Assembly (NCBI RefSeq): GCF_004168285.1 | Contig: NZ_SEWF01000002.1 | Coordinates: 62,001-126,000 of the forward strand | Reading direction: 5' to 3' | Length of the DNA stretch: 64,000 nt | Origin: Emticicia agri | GTDB lineage: Bacteria; Bacteroidota; Bacteroidia; Cytophagales; Spirosomataceae | Part shown: positions 17,248 to 25,830 of the stretch, one piece after another | Position numbering within the stretch: the first letter of the stretch is position 1 | How the letters are laid out: the number at the start of each line of letters is the position of its first letter | Made by a program: the position numbers and the translations under genes | The notes under the pieces: model-generated | Database searches by the model: none | What the model saw: only the letters and a program-made list of their open reading frames with translations | Told to the model about the DNA's origin: nothing

Positions 17248-17318
17248 ATTGTAAAACCTTGTCGCAATAACACTATGGTATATAACAGCCGATAGTTTAC
17301 AAAAAATATCTCAGAAAA

Positions 17319-17350
17319 TTTGCGTAACCGAATTGTTACATATATGTTTG
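17319..17350 (+). promoter_or_regulatory. Bacteroidota-type promoter of the ArsR/SRPBCC operon
   Basis: TTTG (17319-17322), a 20-bp spacer and TATGTTTG (17343-17350) match the -33/-7 consensus TTTG-N~19-TAnnTTTG used by the Bacteroidota housekeeping sigma factor. It lies 32 bp before the ATG of the regulator gene. Confidence 0.75.
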
Positions 17351-17365
17351 TAACTGATTGGTTAC
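17324..17365. promoter_or_regulatory. Twin ArsR-type operators GTAAC-N6-GTTAC
   Basis: Two identical-architecture inverted repeats, 17324-17339 and 17350-17365, lie 26 bp apart. The first fills the promoter spacer and the second starts on the last base of the -7 box, so binding would block RNA polymerase. They sit directly upstream of an ArsR-family gene, which suggests autorepression. Confidence 0.7.
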
Positions 17366-17381
17366 ATAACTAACATAAACA

Positions 17382-17693
17382 ATGAGAAGAGATGTTTTTC
17401 AGGCCATAGCCGACCCCACCAGAAGAAATATTATTGGCTTAATAGCCAATCAGACCATGAACCTGAATGCTGTGGCCGAACAATTTGATATAAGTCGCCC
17501 GGCTATATCCAAGCATATCAAAATACTGACCGAATGTGGTCTGATTGTCATCAGGCAGGAGGGACGTGAACGCTATTGTGAGGCCAAACTGGAGAAATTG
17601 AATGAGGTATCGGCATGGGCAGACCAGTATCGCCAATTCTGGACAAATAAATTAGACGCTTTAGATAATTTTTTAAAAAATCAGAACAGTTAA
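17382..17693 (+). CDS. ArsR-family winged-helix repressor
   Basis: 103 residues, a single winged helix-turn-helix domain. The N-terminus F-Q-A-I-A-D-P-T-R-R-N-I-I is the family hallmark. The recognition helix is in F-D-I-S-R-P-A-I-S-K-H-I-K and the wing follows (G-L-I-V-I-R-Q-E-G-R-E-R-Y). There are no cysteine metal-site residues, so it belongs to the non-metal ArsR subgroup that is usually paired with an SRPBCC protein, as here (23 bp to the next gene). It is probably autoregulated through the twin palindromes overlapping its promoter. The inducing signal is unknown. Confidence 0.93.
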   Translation: MRRDVFQAIADPTRRNIIGLIANQTMNLNAVAEQFDISRPAISKHIKILTECGLIVIRQEGRERYCEAKLEKLNEVSAWADQYRQFWTNKLDALDNFLKNQNS

Positions 17694-17716
17694 ATTCACA
17701 AAAACCAGTACAAAAA

Positions 17717-18145
17717 ATGAACAATCAAGCTATTAAAATCGAACGGGTGTATGATGCGCCTGTACAGAAAGTCTGGACAGCGCTCACCGAAAACGCACAA
17801 CTGAAACAATGGTATTTTAATTTTGAAGATTTTAAGCCCGAAGTAGGCTTTGAATTTAAATTTTATGGTGGTCCCGACAAAGGCAAACAGTACCTGCACG
17901 TATGTGTGATAAAAGAAGTAATTAACGAAAAAAAACTGGCCTATAGCTGGCGATATGATGGGTATCAGGGAGATTCGCTGGTGAGTTTCGAGCTATTTCC
18001 CGAAGGTGATAAAACAAAGCTGATATTGACACATGAAGGACTTGAAAACTTTGACCAGTTAAATCCGGATTTTGCCAAAGGAAACTTTGTGGAAGGTTGG
18101 ACATATATTATCAATACCGGATTGAAAGAGTATCTGGAGAAGTAG
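17717..18145 (+). CDS. SRPBCC/AHSA1-like ligand-binding protein
   Basis: 142 residues. The family start I-K-I-E-R-V-Y-D-A-P-V-Q-K-V-W-T-A-L-T is followed by L-K-Q-W-Y-F-N-F-E-D-F-K-P-E-V-G and, near the end, G-N-F-V-E-G-W-T-Y-I-I-N-T-G-L-K. This is the START-like fold that holds a hydrophobic ligand in a cavity. Such proteins are regularly encoded in an operon with an ArsR repressor, as here; the ligand and role are not known. A strong hairpin follows. Confidence 0.9.
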   Translation: MNNQAIKIERVYDAPVQKVWTALTENAQLKQWYFNFEDFKPEVGFEFKFYGGPDKGKQYLHVCVIKEVINEKKLAYSWRYDGYQGDSLVSFELFPEGDKTKLILTHEGLENFDQLNPDFAKGNFVEGWTYIINTGLKEYLEK

Positions 18146-18161
18146 AATAAATTATTTTTAG

Positions 18162-18192
18162 CCTATTCTCCGCATATTCTGCGGAGAATAGG
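18162..18192 (+). terminator. 13-bp perfect hairpin ending the ArsR/SRPBCC operon
   Basis: 18162-18174 pairs with 18180-18192 without mismatch, with a 5-nt loop, 14 bp after the stop codon. A weak T-rich tail follows. Confidence 0.75.
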
Positions 18193-18285
18193 GTGTTTAA
18201 TCTCCGCATAGAACCTCAAAAGATAAAAACCGCTCATACTTCAGCTAATTTCTTCCTACCTTTATGGCCTCAATTCTGATAGCTG

Positions 18286-18927
18286 ATGATACATATCCAT
18301 TATTTTACATTTTCACCTTTTGCCGAAAATACTTATGTTTTGTGGGACGAAACCAAAGACGCCGTGATTATAGACCCGGGTTGTTTGGCGCAATATGAAA
18401 AGGAAGAACTGGCCGATTTTATTGCCGATAATCAACTGACGGTTAAACACCTGCTGCAAACACATACCCACCTCGATCACGTTTTTGGGAGTGCCTTTGT
18501 GAAGCGTAAATTTGGTGTAAAGATGCTCATGCACAAAAACGAGTTACCAATTTTGAGCAATGTGGAAAGCCGTTGCCAGATGTGGGGGGTAAAAGGTTAT
18601 GAACCTGTAGAGGCCGATGGATTCATAGATGAAGGAGATATTATCAGATTTGGTAATTCTGAATTAGAAATCCTTTTTGTGCCCGGCCATGCGCCCGGTC
18701 ATATAGCTTTTGTGAACCATGCACAAAAGTTTGTCATTGGCGGAGATGTATTGTTCAGAGGTAGTATCGGTCGCTATGATTTTCCGCTTTGCAGTTATAC
18801 TGACCTCATGAATAGTATCAAAACCAAATTAATGACTTTAGCCGACGATTATAAAGTATATCCGGGACACAACGACCCAACTACTATCGGAGTAGAACGT
18901 CGTACTAATCCTTTTCTGAATCAGTAG
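18286..18927 (+). CDS. Metallo-beta-lactamase-fold hydrolase (glyoxalase II-like)
   Basis: 213 residues. The di-metal motif is complete: T-H-T-H-L-D-H (H60, H62, D64, H65). Later ligands are in V-P-G-H-A-P-G-H, I-G-G-D-V-L-F and Y-P-G-H-N-D-P-T. Length and order fit small glyoxalase II-like hydrolases, which cleave thioesters such as S-lactoylglutathione, but many relatives have other substrates. There is no signal peptide, so it is cytoplasmic. It faces a convergent DUF1801 gene 10 bp away. Confidence 0.9.
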   Translation: MIHIHYFTFSPFAENTYVLWDETKDAVIIDPGCLAQYEKEELADFIADNQLTVKHLLQTHTHLDHVFGSAFVKRKFGVKMLMHKNELPILSNVESRCQMWGVKGYEPVEADGFIDEGDIIRFGNSELEILFVPGHAPGHIAFVNHAQKFVIGGDVLFRGSIGRYDFPLCSYTDLMNSIKTKLMTLADDYKVYPGHNDPTTIGVERRTNPFLNQ

Positions 18928-18937
18928 ATTGAACTTC

Positions 18938-19306
18938 TTATTTTGAGGTAGTTTTCTTTAGATTTTCACCAATTCTGAACTGAACAATTTTCTTTATCAG
19001 GTCGTAAGGAATGGGTTCATTGAGCTGAAACTGAACCGAGCCTTTGCCTGTTTTATAAGGAGCAAGGTCTTCTTTAAATGCTTCTGTTCCGGTTGGCGCA
19101 GGATAGAAGCCAATGTGGTTTTTGTAGCCCGCAAAGTGAACGAGATTGCCGTTGAGTACAAAAGTTGGTATGGCATATTTAATAGCTTCTTTGGCTTCTG
19201 GGGCCAGTTCATGAACAAGCGCACGGATTTTTTGCAATATTTCCTGAGTTGCCTCAGGGAAATCTATAAGGTATTCGTCGATATTTCTTGCTGTATTGTT
19301 TACCAT
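18938..19306 (-). CDS. DUF1801 (YdhG-like) protein
   Basis: 122 residues, one domain. Typical marks are I-D-E-Y-L at the start, L-V-H-E-L-A-P-E-A-K-E-A-I-K-Y-A-I-P-T-F, the strand N-H-I-G-F-Y-P and the end segment F-Q-L-N-E-P-I-P-Y-D-L-I. The family is small, cytoplasmic and of unknown biochemical role. It is a single gene, convergent with the MBL hydrolase. Confidence 0.88.
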   Translation of the reverse strand: MVNNTARNIDEYLIDFPEATQEILQKIRALVHELAPEAKEAIKYAIPTFVLNGNLVHFAGYKNHIGFYPAPTGTEAFKEDLAPYKTGKGSVQFQLNEPIPYDLIKKIVQFRIGENLKKTTSK

Positions 19307-19425
19307 AAAAGTGGGTGATAAGATAGTTTGAAAATCGCAACTAAGCTACTCAAATGTAAGGAATTTTTGGTTAAGGGAAAATTTGTGATTAGAATCAAAA
19401 GTAAAGAATTTAAAATAAAGAAGCT

Positions 19426-20181
19426 GTGATAAAAACCAACTACTTAGAAAACATAAAACTACTGCGCCAGAAAATTCCTGTAGGCGTGAGTGATGCATTA
19501 CGAGTCCTTGAAATAGCTGAAGGGAATGTAGAGGAAGCGGAGAATTTAATCAAAAAAGAATTCCTTAATATTTTAATTGAGAAAACAGGTGTAAATGCAG
19601 ATATAGCGCAAAAAGCATTATTTAAAAATAAATTTGATATTGGGGCTGCTCTGATCGAAATTGAAAAACAGATATATAGCAGCACAGAGTTGATTCTTAA
19701 ACGTTGTGTCAGAGAAAAAGAATATGCTATCAGGTCAATACTTGAAGTAATAGAAAGAAAAATAGAGGCTGATACCCAAGAATATCAATCATTAAAATTA
19801 TATGGATGGTTTAATTTCGAATTGTTAAAGACCTTAGATGCTATTCTATTTAGTTTTGCAGCTATTGCCGAATGGCTTTCATATGAATACTATGAGGATT
19901 TTAATTATGCTATTGGGTGTCATATGGAAGAAGTAACGGAGCAAATTGAAAAGGCACTCCATTTGCCTGAAATTGCCGATTTCATAAGAGTAAGTAACGA
20001 AAGGCAAAGCTACTTTTATGAAAAATATAAGAATAAAAAAAACGGTTACTTTAAGGCATATGAGAAGCTTATGGAAGATGCAGCATTTAAACAGGCTAAA
20101 AATGGTTACTACAGTAACAAGGAACATTTAATTAACAGCCTGTATGAGTTTGTAAAAACGCATATAAACCATTTTCCATAG
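19426..20181 (+). CDS. Protein with two N-terminal UBA/TS-N-like helical domains, unknown function
   Basis: 251 residues from a GTG start; no ATG lies close by in frame. Residues 8-46 (L-R-Q-K-I-P-V-G-V-S-D-A-L-R and G-N-V-E-E-A-E-N-L-I-K-K) match the three-helix TS-N domain at the start of elongation factor Ts, which binds EF-Tu. Residues 50-84 form a weaker second copy. The remaining ~165 residues are helical, charged and unlike anything I know. A protein-protein adaptor that touches EF-Tu or a similar partner is possible, but this is inference from the domain only. Confidence 0.65.
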   Translation: MIKTNYLENIKLLRQKIPVGVSDALRVLEIAEGNVEEAENLIKKEFLNILIEKTGVNADIAQKALFKNKFDIGAALIEIEKQIYSSTELILKRCVREKEYAIRSILEVIERKIEADTQEYQSLKLYGWFNFELLKTLDAILFSFAAIAEWLSYEYYEDFNYAIGCHMEEVTEQIEKALHLPEIADFIRVSNERQSYFYEKYKNKKNGYFKAYEKLMEDAAFKQAKNGYYSNKEHLINSLYEFVKTHINHFP

Positions 20182-20185
20182 ATGG

Positions 20186-20701
20186 TTAGCCGAGAACTTT
20201 TATCTCATCATTTTCACAGTCATATTCCAATAACAAGGTTTCCCAATCAATAGAAGTTTCGCATGTAAATGTAAGTTTATTGCCCTGCCATTTTTTGAAT
20301 TTAATCATATTCATTTGAATAGGGCTCACTAATGTTATGGTTTCGCTGACATTAGTTTGTATTTTGTATAAGTGAGAGTAGTCGTTAACAATAAAATCTT
20401 CATTTGGAGTTAAAGTCAGATTCTGATAAAATGGCTGTGCCTCAATAGCAATAATGTCAGCAGTTAATCGGTCTAATTGATATAAGTAATCAGCTGTTAA
20501 AACCAGAACGGTATTATGTTTTTTTGAAATAGCTACTTCTTTCGGGAATCCACGAAAATGCCCGACCCATTCACTGTAATCTTCATTAGTAAATTTTATC
20601 CATGTCCAATCCTGCGAATTCCAGAGACTTTGATTGTCATAAATTCTTTCAACGAACTGGCCTGAATAAGGTGGACTTATTATTTGGGCTTCTATGATCA
20701 T
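20186..20701 (-). CDS. Hypothetical protein, beta-rich
   Basis: 171 residues with no signal peptide or membrane segment. It is rich in Trp/Tyr and short strands (for example W-I-K-F-T-N-E-D-Y-S-E-W-V-G-H-F-R-G-F-P), which suggests a small beta-sheet or partial propeller fold such as immunity-type or WD-like proteins. It ends 4 bp from the convergent TS-N-like gene. I do not recognise the family. Confidence 0.6.
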   Translation of the reverse strand: MIIEAQIISPPYSGQFVERIYDNQSLWNSQDWTWIKFTNEDYSEWVGHFRGFPKEVAISKKHNTVLVLTADYLYQLDRLTADIIAIEAQPFYQNLTLTPNEDFIVNDYSHLYKIQTNVSETITLVSPIQMNMIKFKKWQGNKLTFTCETSIDWETLLLEYDCENDEIKVLG

Positions 20702-20847
20702 GGTTCTTTTTATTAAATACTTGTATCAAATATACTTTATATCTGTTTATATTCAGTAGTGTATCTCCGCATACAATGGTAGATTTAAACGCACTTTTCT
20801 ATTATATTTGATTAATCAAGCGTACATCTGACTTAAATCATCTATCA

Positions 20848-21243
20848 ATGAAACTCAATCATACTTTCTTATTAAGAATTGCCATTGCTATTATTCTGCT
20901 TATGCACAGTATACCGGTCATGTTGAATAATGGTGTAAACGATTTTGGGAATCTGTATTTAAATCAGATAGGATTCTCACCTGTCGGACTCCCTTTGGCA
21001 TGGGCTATTAAAATTTCTCATGTGCTGGCGGCCATCTGCCTTGTATTTGAAAAATATGTGAAATGGGCCTGTATCATTACCATCATTATCCTGATTGCAG
21101 GCATTATTATGATACATGGGAAAGATGGTTGGTTTGTAGTAGGAAATGGCAGAAATGGCGTTGAATTCAGCTTTCTGATGATTATGGTATTATTGACAAT
21201 AATGTATCCGAGTGGCTTGAAGGGGAAAATGAATAAGTTATGA
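20848..21243 (+). CDS. DoxX-like four-helix membrane protein
   Basis: 131 residues with four hydrophobic helices. The pattern L-L-R-I-A-I-A-I-I-L-L-M-H-S at the start, the amphipathic loop with P-L-A-W-A-I-K-I-S-H-V-L-A-A-I-C-L-V-F and N-G-V-E-F-S-F before the last helix fit the DoxX family. Some relatives are linked to quinone or sulfur oxidation and most are uncharacterised. Single gene. Confidence 0.75.
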   Translation: MKLNHTFLLRIAIAIILLMHSIPVMLNNGVNDFGNLYLNQIGFSPVGLPLAWAIKISHVLAAICLVFEKYVKWACIITIIILIAGIIMIHGKDGWFVVGNGRNGVEFSFLMIMVLLTIMYPSGLKGKMNKL

Positions 21244-21366
21244 AAATATCAATACTGATGTCTTTTTTCTCGGATATACTTACTGCAAATATATAGCTCT
21301 CAAATAATTTTGCATGAATCAAAACAATTAATACCTTAGACTCTATAAACTTATTAAAAAATTAAC

Positions 21367-22062
21367 GTGACTAAAAAAGTTATTCTACTTCTATTATTAC
21401 CATTTTGGACATTCGGACAATCATATTACCCTGATAACAGAATCATTGTAGTAGGCGAAGCCTCTATTGATATTCCAGCCGATAATGTTGTCTTTAATAT
21501 TCAGTTGAAATTTACAGATTCAACAGATATTAAAGTTGCTTACTCCAAACATAAAAATGCAGAGAATTTACTTGTAAACTTTTTGAAAGAGAATGGAGTA
21601 CCTAATAAAAACATTACTTATACACCTATTTCAGTTGGAAAAGCGATGGTTTATAATACTGGTAAGAGAGACATTGAATTTGGAACTCTTCAAAGTGTAT
21701 CAGTCAGACTTGAAGATGTAAAAAAGTATGCCGAATTTATGATGAAACTAATTTCGGCTGGTTTTACGGATGTAAATGTATCTTTTACTTCATCAAAAGA
21801 AAATGATTTTCAGGATGTACTTATTCAGAAGGCAATAGAGGTTGCTGGGAAAAAGGCAGAGGCTATGGCAAAAGCTTCAAAAAGAGCAATTAAGAAAATT
21901 TTGAAAGTCTCCGATACTGGAGAAACGGATTCTACTTTTATATATAGGGATGCTAATAATTTCAATGATATGTCTGATATGGCATCAGAAAATAATATTA
22001 CAGAAATACCGAGAACTATCAATAAACGCTATAGGGTCAAAGTTGTTTTTGCGCTTAAGTAG
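21367..22062 (+). CDS. Exported SIMPL-domain (DUF541) protein
   Basis: 231 residues from a GTG start. A signal peptide (V-I-L-L-L-L-L-P-F-W-T-F-G-Q) precedes a SIMPL domain that begins R-I-I-V-V-G-E-A-S-I-D-I-P-A-D and contains an A-Y-S-K-H-K-N-A-E-N-L-L helix. The domain is found in periplasmic proteins of bacteria, where relatives have been tied to oxidative stress, and in a mammalian signalling partner. The C-terminal basic end (N-K-R-Y-R-V-K-V-V-F-A) is the last strand. It is followed by a copy of inverted-repeat element A. Confidence 0.85.
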   Translation: MTKKVILLLLLPFWTFGQSYYPDNRIIVVGEASIDIPADNVVFNIQLKFTDSTDIKVAYSKHKNAENLLVNFLKENGVPNKNITYTPISVGKAMVYNTGKRDIEFGTLQSVSVRLEDVKKYAEFMMKLISAGFTDVNVSFTSSKENDFQDVLIQKAIEVAGKKAEAMAKASKRAIKKILKVSDTGETDSTFIYRDANNFNDMSDMASENNITEIPRTINKRYRVKVVFALK

Positions 22063-22075
22063 TAGTTTTCGAACA

Positions 22076-22202
22076 ATTTTGTCTGAACTCTGATTTACCT
22101 GACTGGAGTAATTTTAATGATTTCTTTAGAGTCAGTTATTAATATTAATGCCCGTTTCAGCGAAATCATTAAATCAGCTAAATCAAAGTTCAAGACGAAA
22201 AT
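22076..22202. repeat. Inverted-repeat element A, copy 2
   Basis: The outer arms carry the same GTC(T)TGAACT...GATTTA-CTGA core as copy 1 at 6213-6355, and the right arm matches that copy in 30 of 34 positions. The left arm holds an insertion after the CTGA. The element fills the gap between two convergent genes and ends one base before the stop codon of the aminotransferase gene, so it may also act as a bidirectional terminator. Confidence 0.75.
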
Positions 22203-22203
22203 C

Positions 22204-23286
22204 CTATTCCAATTTCTTCAACTCCTTCAACAAATTATCCACTTGTTCGGGTGTATTTGATGGGAAGTTTGAGATACGGATTTGGGAATCTTTATTAGGA
22301 CCATAGCCACTACCCAGAATCATATTTTTTTCTTTCAGTGCCTCAATAATTACCTTTGATGGTTTGTTAGTATTGGCTACTATCACCGTTCTTGAGCGAT
22401 GCTCGGGGTTTGTAACGGCAATACTGCAAAGGCTACTGGTTTCGAGGTATTTATAGATTTTTCTGGCTTTCTCGTCGGTTTCTTTTCTGATGGTATCAAT
22501 CCCTGTTTTGTTCATATCTTCGGCTACTTTTCCTAAAAGATAAATGCCCATCACATTGGGTGTAGCAGGGGTTTCAAAAGTTTCGTAGTTTTTCCAGAGC
22601 GCAGGCAAAGTATGATGTGCGCCTATATGCGTACCATCCTGTTTAGCTAATTTCTTCGATTTATCCAGACATTTTTCATTGGCAATCCATACGCCTAAAC
22701 CTGCAGGTAAACCAAAGGCTTTTTGTACTGAAAAGAAAGCGGTATCTATCAAATCTAAATCTAATTCAGGAATCGGTGCCGATGATACCATATCAACCGC
22801 TACAAATCTTTTCTGGTTACTGCGTTTCAGTTTATGAATATCAGCCTCACGCATTTGTACACCTGTGCTGGTTTCGTTCTGGGTAGTACAAATCAACTCG
22901 GCATATTCGGGAACTTCTACTTCGGCATAGCTAAAACCCTCACCAATAGGTTTCTCCTGTTTATGAGCAAATTTGTTCAGACTTCCGGCATATTTATAAA
23001 ACTTGTCAGAGAAAGAGCCATTTACCAGATGGAAACTTTCGTGCTCCACCATATTCAACAGAATACGTTCCCATACTTCTGATGCTGAGCCTGTAAAGAA
23101 AATACCCGAGGTTTCAGGAATATTCATCAAAACCCTTAAATTCTCGACACAATGCTGATAGATTTTTCTGAACTGGCCGCTTCTGTGCGAGATTGAGCCT
23201 ATTTGCTCATCGACAGCCTGTTTAACAAATTCCTCAAATCTGGGATATAATTCGGCAGGACCGGCAGTAAAATATATATTCTTCAT
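22204..23286 (-). CDS. Class-V aminotransferase (phosphoserine-aminotransferase-like)
   Basis: 360 residues. Fold-type I enzyme with T-A-G-P-A-E-L-Y-P at the start, I-S-H-R-S-G-Q-F (the S-H-R motif of SerC-like enzymes), D165 in V-A-V-D-M-V-S-S, and the Schiff-base lysine K189 in F-F-S-V-Q-K-A-F-G-L-P-A-G-L-G. Length and the S-V-Q-K context place it nearest to phosphoserine or serine/alanine-glyoxylate aminotransferases. A role in serine synthesis is plausible but serA is not adjacent. Single gene. Confidence 0.8.
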   Translation of the reverse strand: MKNIYFTAGPAELYPRFEEFVKQAVDEQIGSISHRSGQFRKIYQHCVENLRVLMNIPETSGIFFTGSASEVWERILLNMVEHESFHLVNGSFSDKFYKYAGSLNKFAHKQEKPIGEGFSYAEVEVPEYAELICTTQNETSTGVQMREADIHKLKRSNQKRFVAVDMVSSAPIPELDLDLIDTAFFSVQKAFGLPAGLGVWIANEKCLDKSKKLAKQDGTHIGAHHTLPALWKNYETFETPATPNVMGIYLLGKVAEDMNKTGIDTIRKETDEKARKIYKYLETSSLCSIAVTNPEHRSRTVIVANTNKPSKVIIEALKEKNMILGSGYGPNKDSQIRISNFPSNTPEQVDNLLKELKKLE

Positions 23287-23310
23287 TGCGCCAAGAGTTT
23301 CAATAAAACC

Positions 23311-23339
23311 AAAAGTAAAAAAAGTCAGCGAAAGGCTGA
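23311..23339 (-). terminator. Terminator of the M16 peptidase gene (minus strand)
   Basis: On the minus strand TCAGC (complement of 23335-23339) and GCTGA (complement of 23325-23329) form a 5-bp stem with a 5-nt loop, followed by C and seven T (complement of 23317-23323) within a T-rich tract to 23311. Confidence 0.6.
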
Positions 23340-23390
23340 TTCAGCCCATCGCAAATGCTTTAAAAAATATAATTCTTTCTTGATTTGTTT

Positions 23391-24620
23391 TTATTCAGGC
23401 AAGAAAGTGAGGTAGCTTAACTGGTGTTCGTCAAACATTTCCTGCGTAATGGTCTGCAGTTCTTCTGCTTCAATTTTACGTATTTCAGAAAAGATATTTT
23501 CTAACGATTCCACCCGCCCGAGATCCAATATACTTTTGGCCATCATCAGCATATAGCTTTGGTTGCTTTCTTCGGCCATAGCTAATTGCCCCATCAATTG
23601 TTCTTTGGCTGTATGCAGTTGCAATTTGCCTAAGGGCTTCTCTTTCAGCAATTGCATTTCTTTCACAATAAGACTATTCGCTTTGTCAAGATTAGCCTTA
23701 TCGGTAGCAAAATAAATCCCTATAAAACCTGTATCAACAAAGGGTGAGTAATTGGCATCAATGCTATATACCAATCCGTATTTCTCACGCAGGGTCATAT
23801 TCAGACGTGAGTTCATACCCGGCCCACCAAAAAGATTAACCAGCATAAAAAACGGCAGGCGGCGTTCGTCTGTCAAAGAATAAGAGGGGCGACCAATGGC
23901 ACAATGCGCTTGTGTAATGCTTTTGGTAATACTGACCCTTTGCGGCAGATAACTCTGCGGCGGCGTACGTTTCAGATGGGTTTTGCGCTGAGGTATGTCT
24001 TTCAGGTATTTCTCCGCAATATGAACAGCTTTTTTAAATGAGATATTACCGACAATGGCAAAAACAATCTTGTCGGTATCCATATTTTCATTGATAAATT
24101 GCTGTAAGCTTTTACGGGTAAAAGACTTTACGCTATCCTGCGTACCTAATATATTAGCCCCCAATTGGTGATTAGCGAATACAATACTGTCGAAGTCGTC
24201 TTGGATGGCATCTTCGGGAGAATCCTGATACATCGACATTTCTTCTAAAATCACCCCTCTTTCTTTTTCAATCTGATTTTCAGGAAAAATAGAATGAAAA
24301 GTAATATCAGCCAGTAATTCTACAGATTTTTCGAAATGATTGTCTAAAACTGAGGCGTAAAAACAGATTTTTTCTTTGGTAGTATAGGCATTTAATTCGC
24401 CTCCTACTGATTCTAATCGATTAATTATATGATAAGATTTACGCTTTTTTGTACCTTTGAATGCCATGTGCTCCCAGAAGTGAGCTAAACCCACCTGATT
24501 GGGTTTTTCATCACGGCTACCCATGTCGAGCATTAGTCCGCAGTGTACTATCTGAGTATAAGGTACCTGACGGTGTGCAATGCGAATACCATTGGGTAAT
24601 GTATAAATTTGATATTCCAT
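23391..24620 (-). CDS. M16-family zinc metallopeptidase
   Basis: Start set at 24620 (M-E-Y-Q-I-Y-T-L-P-N-G), because M16 proteins begin with this strand; the ATG at 24668 would add 16 unrelated residues. The inverted zinc motif H-x-x-E-H is H47-F-W-E50-H51, with the third ligand in a downstream E-S-V-G-G-E-L-N-A-Y-T segment. At 409 residues it is a single-chain two-domain member of the processing-peptidase/pitrilysin clan, likely cytoplasmic (no signal). The substrate is unknown. The next upstream gene is divergent. Confidence 0.92.
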   Translation of the reverse strand: MEYQIYTLPNGIRIAHRQVPYTQIVHCGLMLDMGSRDEKPNQVGLAHFWEHMAFKGTKKRKSYHIINRLESVGGELNAYTTKEKICFYASVLDNHFEKSVELLADITFHSIFPENQIEKERGVILEEMSMYQDSPEDAIQDDFDSIVFANHQLGANILGTQDSVKSFTRKSLQQFINENMDTDKIVFAIVGNISFKKAVHIAEKYLKDIPQRKTHLKRTPPQSYLPQRVSITKSITQAHCAIGRPSYSLTDERRLPFFMLVNLFGGPGMNSRLNMTLREKYGLVYSIDANYSPFVDTGFIGIYFATDKANLDKANSLIVKEMQLLKEKPLGKLQLHTAKEQLMGQLAMAEESNQSYMLMMAKSILDLGRVESLENIFSEIRKIEAEELQTITQEMFDEHQLSYLTFLPE

Positions 24621-24702
24621 AGAGCCCCTGAAGGGAAAAAATATTGAGTGTAAATGGGGTAACCCCAATGATTATTTACAAAATTAATGAAAAGATAGTT
24701 CA

Positions 24703-25830
24703 ATGCGAATAGGTTTTGATGCAAAGCGGGCTTTTAATAATTATACAGGGTTGGGTAATTATAGCAGATTCATGATTGAGGCTCTGTTAGAACACGCCCC
24801 ACAACATCAATACGTTGCCTATACGCCCAAAATGAAAGGTAACTGGCATAACTCATTGAGCGACTTCCCGAGTCAATTACAAATAAAGCTCCCAGAAAGC
24901 TATGCTCAACTACCTGCCTCGTGGTGGAGAAGCTGGTTTATCAAAAATGATTTGCAGCAGGATAAAATTGACCTTTTTCATGGACTAAGCAATGAGATAC
25001 CTTATGGATTGAAAAAAGAAGGTATAAAATCGGTGGTGAGTATCCATGATTTGATATTTCTGCGTTATCCCGAGCAATATCCTGCCATTGACAGATTTTT
25101 TTACCGGAGAAAATTTAAACACGCCTGCAACAATGCCGACGCCATAGTAGCCGTAAGCGAACAAACCAAGCGGGATATTATCGATTTTTATCAGATACCT
25201 GCCGATAGGATTGAAGTAATTTATCAGGGTTGCCAGCCTACTTTCTGCCAGAGAATACCGGATAAAACAATCATTCAGCAAGTATTGCAAAAATACAATA
25301 TCCAAAAGCATTACCTTTTATGTGTGGCCTCTTTTACAGAAAGAAAAAACCAATTACGGTTAATTCAGGCATATCAGCAATTGCCCACCAAAGAATACGA
25401 TCTGGTATTAGTAGGGGGGCAGTCTCATTACTTAAATGAACTCAAGCAATATGTACAGCAATCGGGCATCCAGGCACGTGTGCATTTTCTGACTGGCGTA
25501 CCAGCCGCAGATTTGCCTGCTTTGTATCAAGGCTGTTCTTTGTTTGCTTACCCATCTATATTTGAGGGTTTTGGTATACCTATCATAGAAGCACTGCACA
25601 GTGGGGTGCCGGTAGTAGCCGCCACAGGCTCATGTCTGGAAGAAGCAGGGGGTGATGGTGCTTTATATGCCAATCCTTTAGATGTAAATGATTTGGCCGA
25701 AAAAATACATCATGTATTGAGCAGTGAAGCCTTGCAGAACAGACTAATTAATAAAGGCACAGAACATGTAAAGCAATTTGCCGCCAAACCTATTGCCGAG
25801 CAGTTAGTGAAGCTATATGAGCGTTTGTGA
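24703..25830 (+). CDS. GT4-family glycosyltransferase
   Basis: 375 residues, GT-B fold. The N-terminal Rossmann domain opens M-R-I-G-F-D-A-K-R-A-F-N-N-Y-T-G-L-G-N-Y and is followed by D-L-F-H-G-L and I-H-D-L-I-F-L-R. The C-terminal donor-binding domain has Y-P-S-I-F-E-G-F-G-I-P-I-I-E-A-L near residue 290 (E-x7-E motif) and G-V-P-V-V-A-A. Members transfer a sugar from a nucleotide donor with retention, in envelope or exopolysaccharide synthesis. No partner glycan genes are adjacent. Its stop abuts the convergent LysE-type gene with no gap. Confidence 0.9.
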   Translation: MRIGFDAKRAFNNYTGLGNYSRFMIEALLEHAPQHQYVAYTPKMKGNWHNSLSDFPSQLQIKLPESYAQLPASWWRSWFIKNDLQQDKIDLFHGLSNEIPYGLKKEGIKSVVSIHDLIFLRYPEQYPAIDRFFYRRKFKHACNNADAIVAVSEQTKRDIIDFYQIPADRIEVIYQGCQPTFCQRIPDKTIIQQVLQKYNIQKHYLLCVASFTERKNQLRLIQAYQQLPTKEYDLVLVGGQSHYLNELKQYVQQSGIQARVHFLTGVPAADLPALYQGCSLFAYPSIFEGFGIPIIEALHSGVPVVAATGSCLEEAGGDGALYANPLDVNDLAEKIHHVLSSEALQNRLINKGTEHVKQFAAKPIAEQLVKLYERL

